Positions 1 to 6,693 of a stretch of 23,678 bases of DNA are shown here, in pieces (the first letter of the stretch is position 1; every line of letters begins with the position of its first letter). The notes below the pieces were generated by a model. That model searched no databases. It saw only the letters and a program-made list of their open reading frames with translations, and had not been told where the DNA came from. The translations under genes were made by a program, and so were the position numbers. This DNA comes from SIG440 sp045586925 (GTDB taxonomy: Bacteria; Bacillota; Clostridia; Monoglobales; Monoglobaceae): positions 1-23,678 of the forward strand of contig JAZNBG010000041.1 of assembly GCA_045586925.1 (NCBI GenBank), given 5' to 3'.

Positions 1-540
1 CTTTTGGGTCTTGACTTGCCGATGGATATTCGTGATTTGCTGTATGACATAACAAATTTTGAGCTAACACCTGAACACGCATTTCAAACTATAATGGATG
101 TTTTTGCACTTCTCCCTGGGGTCGGTGCGGTAAAATATACGGATGAAATTACAGATACCTTAAAACTCACCGCAAAATATGGGGATGATGCAACGGTATC
201 TGTAAAAGTGGTAGATAAAAACATAAGCTTTTTAGAATTTCCAAAGAATATTCACGTTGGGCGACAAGGGAAACATATTGTAGGTCATAATAATTACAAA
301 AAAGGAAGAAGCGTATTGACAATATCGCCTGAAACTGCTGAAAAATTAATAAAAAAACACAGTGGTACTGGACAAAAAATAAATAATTTCTCAGAAAGAG
401 TTAATTTTGAAACAATAATAGGAGAATTTATAGATATAGAAACCGGAAAGGCGTACGATACTACAATAGGAACAATACGATACTCTAAAGATGGCGCCCA
501 TATTGTTCAAGCAAGACCGTATAATTGGAGGAAAAAATGA
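1..540 (+). CDS. C-terminal part of a polymorphic toxin with Ntox50-like tip (5' truncated)
   Basis: The frame is open from base 1, so this is the end of a larger protein. Residues 1 to about 60 resemble the linker often found just before the toxic tip of secreted polymorphic toxins, with a hydrophobic ALLPGVGAVKYTDE stretch. The last 95 or so residues match my recollection of the polymorphic toxin type 50 domain (Ntox50, predicted RNase): a KHIVGHNNYKKGRS opening, a central HSGTGQ motif, then a GEFIDIETGK turn and a closing YSKDGAHIVQARP strand. Known families of this type carry variable C-terminal toxins that act in rival cells. The stop codon overlaps the start of the next gene, the expected position for an immunity gene. 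The delivery domains lie outside the window, so the secretion route cannot be stated. Domain assignment is from memory of the family, not a search. Confidence 0.72.
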   Translation, partial: LLGLDLPMDIRDLLYDITNFELTPEHAFQTIMDVFALLPGVGAVKYTDEITDTLKLTAKYGDDATVSVKVVDKNISFLEFPKNIHVGRQGKHIVGHNNYKKGRSVLTISPETAEKLIKKHSGTGQKINNFSERVNFETIIGEFIDIETGKAYDTTIGTIRYSKDGAHIVQARPYNWRKK

Positions 541-851
541 TGTATTTTAGTGAAAAAGAGAAAAAAACAATCAGAGCTTTTTATAATAATATAAACAAAA
601 TCGAAGAAAAGTCTATAATTTTAAGATGGAATATAGGTAGTCAAGTTATAGCAACATTTGATACTTGCTTTGAAGATGATAATGAATTTGAAATAGATAT
701 TCCTGAATACGAAGAATTTTGGTCATTCGTTTTTAAAGCAATTGATGTCATTGGTTCTCCACCTGTATATATTACTGAAGACAAATATTTCTGCGTTGAC
801 TACAGGAATTTTCCTGATGAAATAATTGTAGACGGCAAAAAGGTAAATTAG
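537..851 (+). CDS. Presumed immunity protein for the upstream toxin
   Basis: This is a 104-residue acidic protein of no family that I recognise. The frame opens earlier, at a TTG at 525, but a GGAGG at 527-531 serves the ATG at 537, which overlaps the toxin stop as ATGA. That overlap suggests translational coupling. The protein has a charged N-terminus, an acidic middle (FEDDNEFEIDIPEYEEF) and aromatic C-terminal segments, typical of small cytoplasmic immunity proteins that neutralise basic nucleases. Base composition is very AT-rich: 43 G or C in bases 541-720, about 24 percent, against 28 of 60 in a sample of typA. This fits an accessory, exchangeable cassette. The immunity role is inferred only from position, size and charge. 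Confidence 0.65.
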   Translation: MMYFSEKEKKTIRAFYNNINKIEEKSIILRWNIGSQVIATFDTCFEDDNEFEIDIPEYEEFWSFVFKAIDVIGSPPVYITEDKYFCVDYRNFPDEIIVDGKKVN

Positions 852-872
852 CCTTACAAAATAGAATGTTTG

Positions 873-898
873 GGGACGTGCAGGTTTTTGCACGTCCC
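873..898 (+). terminator. Hairpin after toxin-immunity pair
   Basis: A perfect 10-bp stem GGGACGTGCA/TGCACGTCCC encloses a GGTTTT loop, 22 bases after the immunity stop. The 3' side is AT-rich (attataatgtttt) but lacks an uninterrupted T run, so termination may be partial. Confidence 0.6.
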
Positions 899-996
899 AT
901 TATAATGTTTTATTTATATTCGTTATAATATTATTTATATTTGATTATATTGCGGTTCTGTGTTATTTTAATAATATGAAAAAAGGAGGAGTTTTT

Positions 997-3135
997 ATGA
1001 GAAAGAGTTTAAAAAAATTACTTTGTTTTGCCCTTGTGACAGTGATGGTTTTATCAGTATGCCCAATGTATGCGGCAAAAGAAAATACAGTTGCTTATAG
1101 CGATGTATCAAAAGCTTTTTGGGCATATAAAGACATAAATTTATGTTCGCAAAAAGACTGGCTAAATGGCTATCCTGATGGTAGCTTTGTACCGGAAGCT
1201 TCTGTTACAAGAGCTGAAGCCATAAAAACTCTTGCAGTTTATTTGCAACGCGATATAAAGAGTACAAGCACAGACGAGTGGTATACTCCCTATGTAAATG
1301 CGGCAAAGAATATACTTCCAAAGGATTGGAACGGAGAAAACCTTTTGCCCGACAACGCTATTACGAGAGAAGAAATGGCATATTTGTTTGTTAATGCTTT
1401 GGAATATGGGGCTGACTTGGAGTATAATGGTTTAGATACTTTTACTGACAACGCAGATATTTCGGAGACTTTTCGTCCATATCTTGCATCGGCATTGAAA
1501 AACGGGCTTATTTCAGGTCACGATAGCGGTAAAATCGCACCTGTTGATAATTTAACAAGGGCAGAGCTTGCGACAATGTTATGCAGAGCAGAAAATCTGA
1601 AAGCAATCAGAGAAAATATCGAAAATCTTGTGGAGATAAGAGTGCCGGTAGACGAAAAGGGAATTGCTTACAGTGCGTCAGGTCAGTACTTTGTAACCGA
1701 AATAGATGCTCCCACAGAGGGCTATTATAAAATGGATGTTGGCTATACAACCGACAACTGGATAGGTTATCTTAACATTAACACCCACACCCCTGACGGA
1801 GAAGTGATAAAATTCTTACAGAGCCTTATCCACGGACAAAAACAAAGAACCTTCCTGATGTATTTAAAAGCGGGAAAGAACACAATTTATCATTACTATC
1901 ACACCAAGGATACACAAATAACACATTTGAAATGTCTTGGAAAAGAAGAAGAATTTACTTATGATATATCTCCAAAAACTGATTTACTTTTCCTTGACAA
2001 TCAAAAACAACCTAAAACTGTTATAACAAATTATACAGATAAGCTGGTTAAGGTTGAAACAGCAGATGGTACTAACATTCCTTTTGAGGCAACAAAGCTT
2101 TCAAACGCGGCACTTTTACGTCCAAAGAATGACATATTTCTTGATAAAGCGGCGGTATATAACCTTGGGGAAGGCGTACATACCCTTTTGTATCGTCTTG
2201 AAAGCGGAAAAGTTTTAGAGCAGGAAATCAAAATAAGAAAAACAACACCTGAAACCAAGCTTCAGTATATTCATTTTAATGTAGATAAGGCAAATGCAAC
2301 CTTATTCAAGCTTCCTAACGGCAAATATTTGCTTGTAGATTCAGCAACCAATGCTATGGCAGAAGATAAAGTAGTTCCTTATCTTGAAAAGAATAACATA
2401 AAGCTTGACTACTATCTCATTACCCATTTTCACAAGGACCACGTTGGCCTGAAGGATGAGATTATGAAATCTCATAATTTAACAGTACCTGATGCAGACA
2501 AGGTAACAGAATTGTTAAAAGCAGATAAGGAAACCCGATACAATTACCTGAAAAATTTCGGCTATCTCGATTCAACAATGCTGTGCCATTATGATGATCT
2601 TGACAAAATCTGGGACTTAGGCGGAGTAGATATTGAGATACTCAACAGCCGGTTTGACGAAAACGGTGACAAGATGCAGGTATATAAGTATTCGTTTATT
2701 AAGAATAATGACCACAATTACGAAAATGCAACCTCGGTTTCGTTTATGCTTGACTACAACGGATTCCGTTATTATCACGGAGCAGACAATTATGCCTTTT
2801 CTCAGGAGAGATATATGTCTGATATGATAAAGGCAAACAGAACCGAGGAGCTCAATTGCCATTGGTTTTTTGGAAACCACCATTTCATCGTTGACTACAG
2901 TCCGTTGTTTATTAACACCTTAAATCCCGTAGCAGTTTATGTGCCCAACGCTGCGTCAGGACTTTCAGGGATGTATGACACATACTATAAGCAGGCTGTT
3001 GAAAATTATTATTTCTCACACAAACGCCTTGAAAACACGCTTATTTCAAGTGAAACAGGCAGTGCAAGAGTTTGTGTCAACAGTGCTGATGACTGGTATT
3101 ATGAATCTATCCTGGACGAAGATTTGTTTAAATAA
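997..3135 (+). CDS. Secreted SLH-domain protein with metallo-beta-lactamase fold
   Basis: The 712-residue protein begins with a signal peptide (residues 1 to about 26, ending MYAA). Three S-layer homology domains follow at about 34-83, 92-135 and 147-197, each with a TRAE or TREE core, so it should bind the secondary cell-wall polymer. Residues about 215-430 look beta-rich and could include a carbohydrate-binding module (weak inference). The C-terminal third is a metallo-beta-lactamase fold with HFHKDH at residues 477-482, a later YHGADN and a GNHHF that resembles the HHG motif of ComEC/Rec2-type MBL domains. An ATG at 976 precedes the ribosome binding site AAAGGAGGAG; the ATG at 997 is correctly spaced. 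The substrate is unknown; a surface hydrolase acting on a phosphodiester or ester is plausible. The GH29 gene next door points to glycan handling. Confidence 0.85.
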   Translation: MRKSLKKLLCFALVTVMVLSVCPMYAAKENTVAYSDVSKAFWAYKDINLCSQKDWLNGYPDGSFVPEASVTRAEAIKTLAVYLQRDIKSTSTDEWYTPYVNAAKNILPKDWNGENLLPDNAITREEMAYLFVNALEYGADLEYNGLDTFTDNADISETFRPYLASALKNGLISGHDSGKIAPVDNLTRAELATMLCRAENLKAIRENIENLVEIRVPVDEKGIAYSASGQYFVTEIDAPTEGYYKMDVGYTTDNWIGYLNINTHTPDGEVIKFLQSLIHGQKQRTFLMYLKAGKNTIYHYYHTKDTQITHLKCLGKEEEFTYDISPKTDLLFLDNQKQPKTVITNYTDKLVKVETADGTNIPFEATKLSNAALLRPKNDIFLDKAAVYNLGEGVHTLLYRLESGKVLEQEIKIRKTTPETKLQYIHFNVDKANATLFKLPNGKYLLVDSATNAMAEDKVVPYLEKNNIKLDYYLITHFHKDHVGLKDEIMKSHNLTVPDADKVTELLKADKETRYNYLKNFGYLDSTMLCHYDDLDKIWDLGGVDIEILNSRFDENGDKMQVYKYSFIKNNDHNYENATSVSFMLDYNGFRYYHGADNYAFSQERYMSDMIKANRTEELNCHWFFGNHHFIVDYSPLFINTLNPVAVYVPNAASGLSGMYDTYYKQAVENYYFSHKRLENTLISSETGSARVCVNSADDWYYESILDEDLFK

Positions 3136-3141
3136 AAATTG

Positions 3142-3169
3142 GGCGGATACCGCATTTGCGGTATCCGCC
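3142..3169. terminator. Shared terminator between convergent SLH-MBL and fucosidase genes
   Basis: A perfect 12-bp GC-rich stem (GGCGGATACCGC with its complement) has an ATTT loop. On the minus strand it is followed by a TTTTTATTT tract, so it is a strong terminator for the fucosidase. On the plus strand the U tract is missing, so it works less well there. Confidence 0.8.
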
Positions 3170-3186
3170 ATTCCTATTAGTGCGTT

Positions 3187-4500
3187 TTATTTTAAAACAA
3201 GCTCAATAACCGGTATTACACAGTTGGGCTTTATTCCCGGAACAACAATATTTACACTGCCGTCAGCGTTTTCTATAAAGTGAATTTCGCTGTTATCGTG
3301 CAGGAACTGTGCATAATCAATCTTGCCTGCGGCATCTTTCAGCAGAATTTCGCCAAAGGGGTACTCAACAAGATGGATATAAAGTCTTTTTTCATCAACC
3401 GACTGGGTAAGAAGTGTGCCAAGGGGAGCAGTAAATTCAGGCTCTGCCATTGTGCAGTTATAAATTGACTCGCCATTATATTTAATCCATTCTTCGTATA
3501 CATTAAGAGCCTTGTCAGCACGGGCATCAAAATATCCCTTTGCGGTTGGGCCAACATTCATAATCAGGTTGCCGCCCTTTGAAACACAGTTTACAAGTGT
3601 ACGGATAAGTGCTTCGGGATTTTTCCAGCTCATTTCGTCACGGAAATATCCCCATGAACCTGAGAATGTGTGACAAGCCTCCCATACAGCCTTTTCGTCT
3701 GTTCCGGGATAAAGGGGCCAGTTAAGTGCAATGCTTTGCTCGGGAGTAACTACATCCTGAGGGAGACCGAGGCGGTCGTTAATGATGATGCCAGGGCTTA
3801 ATTCTCTTATCATTTTAATAAGGTCTTCACTATGCCAGGTCTCACGGGTTGTCCAGGGCATCCAGTCTTTATAATCTTTAAGGAAAAACTCGTTATATTC
3901 ATTTCTTATACTTTCCATTGAAGGGTATGTAAAGTCAAACCAGATGATATCAATCTTTCCGTAATTGGTGAGAAGTTCTCGTACCTGATTGAATAAATAT
4001 TCTCTGTATCTTGCCATATCACGGACTTTGTTCATCTCCTCGGCATTGGGCTCGTTGCGGCGGGGATGAAAAACATCAATCTGATAATCAGGATGATGCC
4101 AGTCGATTAAAGAATAGTAAAGACCAACCTTTAATCCTTCTGCACGGAATGCGTCTGTAAACTCTTTTACAAAGTCACGGCCTGACGGAGTGTTGGTTGA
4201 TTTATAGTCTGTGTATGCGGAGTCAAAAAGGCAAAAACCTTCGTGGTGCTTGGTGGTAAGAACAGCATATTTCATACCTGCCGCCTTTGCTTTTTTTGCC
4301 CACTCTTTTGCATCAAACATATCGGGTTTGAAATTTTCAAAAAATTTATTGTAATGCTCTTCGCTGATTTGCTCACGTGCTTTTACCCATTCGTGACGTG
4401 CGGGCATTGAATAAAGCCCGAAATGTATAAACATACCAAATCTGTCCTGAACAAACCAGGCGGTTTCGGCATCGGTCTTTTTTGTTACATAACTTGACAT
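3187..4500 (-). CDS. Alpha-L-fucosidase, glycoside hydrolase family 29
   Basis: The 437-residue protein hydrolyses terminal alpha-L-fucose from glycans by a retaining mechanism. GH29 hallmarks run in order: WFVQDRFGMFIHFGLYS near the N-terminus, YAVLTTKHHEGFCLFDS at 79-94, and WFDF at 187-190, whose Asp189 is the expected catalytic nucleophile. GGNLIMNVGPTAKG at 309-322 closes the barrel. There is no signal peptide, so it is probably cytoplasmic and acts on imported oligosaccharides. The C-terminal domain is short (about 85 residues). AAGGAG sits just ahead of the ATG. The gene is divergent from an AraC-family regulator, which is its likely controller. The acid/base residue is variable in GH29 and I do not assign it. 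Confidence 0.92.
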   Translation of the reverse strand: MSSYVTKKTDAETAWFVQDRFGMFIHFGLYSMPARHEWVKAREQISEEHYNKFFENFKPDMFDAKEWAKKAKAAGMKYAVLTTKHHEGFCLFDSAYTDYKSTNTPSGRDFVKEFTDAFRAEGLKVGLYYSLIDWHHPDYQIDVFHPRRNEPNAEEMNKVRDMARYREYLFNQVRELLTNYGKIDIIWFDFTYPSMESIRNEYNEFFLKDYKDWMPWTTRETWHSEDLIKMIRELSPGIIINDRLGLPQDVVTPEQSIALNWPLYPGTDEKAVWEACHTFSGSWGYFRDEMSWKNPEALIRTLVNCVSKGGNLIMNVGPTAKGYFDARADKALNVYEEWIKYNGESIYNCTMAEPEFTAPLGTLLTQSVDEKRLYIHLVEYPFGEILLKDAAGKIDYAQFLHDNSEIHFIENADGSVNIVVPGIKPNCVIPVIELVLK

Positions 4501-4518
4501 ATAGTTTTCTCCTTTTTA

Positions 4519-4547
4519 TTGCAAAAATTTTTACTTTATGATAAAAT
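4519..4547 (+). promoter_or_regulatory. Promoter of the AraC-family regulator
   Basis: TTGCAA at 4519-4524 and TAAAAT at 4542-4547 are separated by 17 bases, in the divergent gap ahead of the regulator ATG at 4612. The predicted leader is about 60 nt. Confidence 0.55.
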
Positions 4548-4564
4548 TACAGTATCACATAAAG
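4534..4564. promoter_or_regulatory. Imperfect inverted repeat, possible operator
   Basis: CTTTATGATA at 4534-4543 faces TATCACATAAAG at 4553-4564; the right arm has two extra bases. The repeat overlaps the -10 of the regulator promoter and lies 34-64 bases upstream of the fucosidase start. A protein bound here could control both genes. This is inferred from position and symmetry only. Confidence 0.35.
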
Positions 4565-4611
4565 GCTGTTATTTGTATGCAAATTTTAGTATTAAATATG
4601 GAGATTTTGAT

Positions 4612-5421
4612 ATGGACTATGAGTATGAAATTATGCCGTATATTGATGATTTAGAGCTTAAAATATGGTATGGCAGGTTTGTAAAGTGTGATTCAAGTTG
4701 GGTTGCTGAAAATGTGATTTCTCCTTATTCCCGTATTTATTATATAACCGGCGGAGAGGGGTATCTTAGCTATGACGGCAAGGAAATTACTATGAAACCA
4801 AACCACCTGTATTTTATTCCTATAGGTTTAAAATTTGATTTCAGATGCGACAGCAATCTTGAAAAGTGTTTTTTTCACATAAATTTATTCTCAAATGATT
4901 ATATGGATGTTTTTTCAACCTGCAAAGAAATAATTTCATTTGAAACAGACAGAGCAATGCAACTCAAAGAAATTTTTATGCAGGGCGGAGTGACTTCACA
5001 GATGTTGTTGAGAAGCTACATATATGAAGACCTGCATAAAATAACCCGGAAAGCAAATATGGAAAACCTGCATATAACAAAAAAGAGTCAGCTTATTCAA
5101 AAGGCTCTTTTATATATAAATACAAACCTTTCGGTTAAAACGCGTGTAAAGGAAATTGCGCAAAATTTGTATATTGCACCGGTCACTCTTTCAAAACGGT
5201 TTTATGAAGAAATGGGAATTGGCATCGGACATTATATTGATTTGAGAATTCAGTTCGAGGCAGAAAAACTGTTGGCAGAGGGTGAATTGTCAATTGAACA
5301 TATCAGCGAAAAACTGGGTTTTTGTGACCGTTTTTATTTCACCCGCAAGTTCAGAGAAAATAAGCTGATAACCCCTGCAAAATACAGAAAACAAGCAGAA
5401 CAAAACCGCAGAAAAATGTAA
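4612..5421 (+). CDS. AraC-family transcriptional regulator
   Basis: A 270-residue two-domain regulator. The N-terminal half looks like a cupin sensor (YYITGGEGYLSYDGKEI and KPNHLYFIPIG around residues 45-75), typical of sugar-responsive members. The last 100 or so residues hold the paired helix-turn-helix DNA-binding domain: VKEIAQNLYIAPVTLSKRFYEE is the first helix-turn-helix, and the ISEKLGFCDRFYFTRKFRE block with PAKYRK is the AraC signature. The frame is open upstream to 4519, but GGAG at 4600-4603 places the start at ATG 4612. It is divergent from the GH29 fucosidase, an arrangement typical of a local activator. The inducer is presumably a fucosylated glycan or breakdown product (inference). 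Confidence 0.88.
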   Translation: MDYEYEIMPYIDDLELKIWYGRFVKCDSSWVAENVISPYSRIYYITGGEGYLSYDGKEITMKPNHLYFIPIGLKFDFRCDSNLEKCFFHINLFSNDYMDVFSTCKEIISFETDRAMQLKEIFMQGGVTSQMLLRSYIYEDLHKITRKANMENLHITKKSQLIQKALLYINTNLSVKTRVKEIAQNLYIAPVTLSKRFYEEMGIGIGHYIDLRIQFEAEKLLAEGELSIEHISEKLGFCDRFYFTRKFRENKLITPAKYRKQAEQNRRKM

Positions 5422-5431
5422 TAAGAAAGAA

Positions 5432-5457
5432 ATCGGGGACAGATTGCTGTCCCCGAT
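5432..5457. terminator. Shared terminator between AraC regulator and thioredoxin
   Basis: An 11-bp perfect stem ATCGGGGACAG/CTGTCCCCGAT has an ATTG loop between the convergent regulator and thioredoxin genes. T-rich tracts follow on both strands (ATTTAGTTATTTT on plus, TTCTTTCTTATT on minus). Confidence 0.8.
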
Positions 5458-5459
5458 AT

Positions 5460-5777
5460 TTAGTTATTTTGCAATAGGTTTAAAACCTCGCCGGCAGACA
5501 TTGCTCCCACGTGGCGCTGTGTTTCAACTCCGTTTTTAAAAAGAATTATGGTTGGGATTGATGCTACTTGATACTCCATAGCAATGGCTTCTGCCTCGTC
5601 AACATTTACTTTGGCAATTATTGCTGCATCACCGATTTTTTCGGCAACCTTTTCAAGAATGGGTGCAAACATCTTACAGGGCATACACCATTCTGCAAAA
5701 AAGTCTACAAGAACAGGTTTACTGGTATTTTCAATTGTTGATTTAAAATTTTCAGCAGATAAATGCAATATACTCAT
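5460..5777 (-). CDS. trxA: Thioredoxin
   Basis: A 105-residue thioredoxin that reduces protein disulfides in the cytoplasm. The redox site is WCMPCK, with Cys31 and Cys34; most thioredoxins have CGPC, so Met replaces the usual Gly. The conserved Asp in LVDFFAEW, the cis-proline in ASIPTIILFKNG and the C-terminal GxxSAGEVLNLL helix are present, and length is normal. The start follows AAGGAG. It lies 51 bases downstream of the exodeoxyribonuclease gene on the same strand and probably shares its promoter. No thioredoxin reductase gene is visible in the window. Confidence 0.92.
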   Translation of the reverse strand: MSILHLSAENFKSTIENTSKPVLVDFFAEWCMPCKMFAPILEKVAEKIGDAAIIAKVNVDEAEAIAMEYQVASIPTIILFKNGVETQRHVGAMSAGEVLNLLQNN

Positions 5778-5828
5778 TTCTTTCTCTCCTTTTTTGTTAG
5801 TGTTTTCTTTATTGTAAAAATATATTCT

Positions 5829-6584
5829 TTAAATTTCTATTTCGAGTGATACAGGGCAATGGTCAGAACCGAAGATATCGGTGTGAATTTCTGCCGATTT
5901 AATGTTTTCTTTAACTGTATCTGAAGTCAGAAAATAGTCAATACGCCATCCGGCGTTCTTTTCACGGGCTTTAAACCGATAGCTCCACCAGGAATAAATG
6001 TCGGTTTTATCGGGATAAAGGTAGCGATAGCTGTCACAAAATCCACTTTCCAGCAAAAGAGTCATTTTTTCACGTTCTTCGTCGGTAAACCCTGCATTAC
6101 GTCGGTTAGTTTTTGGATTTTTAAGGTCAATTTCTTTATGCGCAACATTTAAATCACCGCAAAGGATAACCGGCTTTTTCGTGTCAAGAGAGATGATATA
6201 GTCACGAAAAGCGTCTTCCCATTCCATACGGTAGTCAAGTCGTGCAAGTTCATTTTGTGAGTTAGGGGTGTAGCAGGTGACAAAATAGAATTTGTCAAAC
6301 TCCAGCGTGATAACTCTGCCCTCGTGGTCGTGCTTGTCAATGCCGATGCCATAAGATACAGAGTTTGGTTTAATTCGGGTGAATATTGCCGTGCCTGAAT
6401 ACCCTTTTTTGTCGGCACTGTTCCAGTACTGATGATAGCCTTCGGTTAAGACTTCTGCCTGACCTTGTTGCATTTTGGTTTCCTGCAGGGCAAATATATC
6501 TGCATCAAAATTTGTAAATATATCGATAAAACCTTTTTCAAGGCAGGCACGCAAGCCATTTACATTCCATGATACAAGCTTCAT
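5829..6584 (-). CDS. xth: Exodeoxyribonuclease III / AP endonuclease
   Basis: A 251-residue enzyme of the exonuclease III family that cuts DNA at abasic sites and removes 3' blocking groups in base excision repair. Family features are complete: SWNVNGLRA near the N-terminus, the metal-binding Glu35 in LQETK, YTPNSQ at 105-110, GDLNVAH from Gly143 with Asp144 and Asn146, WRIDYFL, and the terminal SDHCPV with Asp241 and His242. The start ATG follows AAAGGAG. It is the first gene of a two-gene unit with thioredoxin, driven by the promoter at 6612-6640. The pairing suggests a joint oxidative-damage role, but that is inference. Confidence 0.95.
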   Translation of the reverse strand: MKLVSWNVNGLRACLEKGFIDIFTNFDADIFALQETKMQQGQAEVLTEGYHQYWNSADKKGYSGTAIFTRIKPNSVSYGIGIDKHDHEGRVITLEFDKFYFVTCYTPNSQNELARLDYRMEWEDAFRDYIISLDTKKPVILCGDLNVAHKEIDLKNPKTNRRNAGFTDEEREKMTLLLESGFCDSYRYLYPDKTDIYSWWSYRFKAREKNAGWRIDYFLTSDTVKENIKSAEIHTDIFGSDHCPVSLEIEI

Positions 6585-6611
6585 AATCGTTCTCCTTTGC
6601 TTCTTTATTTA

Positions 6612-6640
6612 AGTTTAATATATTTGCAGAGAAAAGTCAA
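6612..6640 (-). promoter_or_regulatory. Promoter of xth-thioredoxin unit
   Basis: On the minus strand TTGACT (6640-6635) and TAAACT (6617-6612) have a 17-base spacer and lie 28 bases before the xth start. The promoter begins three bases after the T run of the preceding terminator. Confidence 0.6.
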
Positions 6641-6642
6641 TC

Positions 6643-6679
6643 AAAAAAGGACAGAACGGATAATTTTCCATTCTATCCT
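6643..6679 (-). terminator. Terminator of the class A PBP gene
   Basis: On the minus strand a 13-bp stem (AGGATAGAATGGA with TCCGTTCTGTCCT) is followed by TTTTTT. Two positions are G-U on this strand but A-C mismatches on the other, so the hairpin is strand-specific for the PBP transcript. Confidence 0.8.
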
Positions 6680-6693
6680 TTCGATGTTAAACA

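Noticed and set aside
976..996. Earlier ATG for the SLH-MBL gene
   Set aside because: It precedes the ribosome site AAAGGAGGAG, which is spaced for the ATG at 997.
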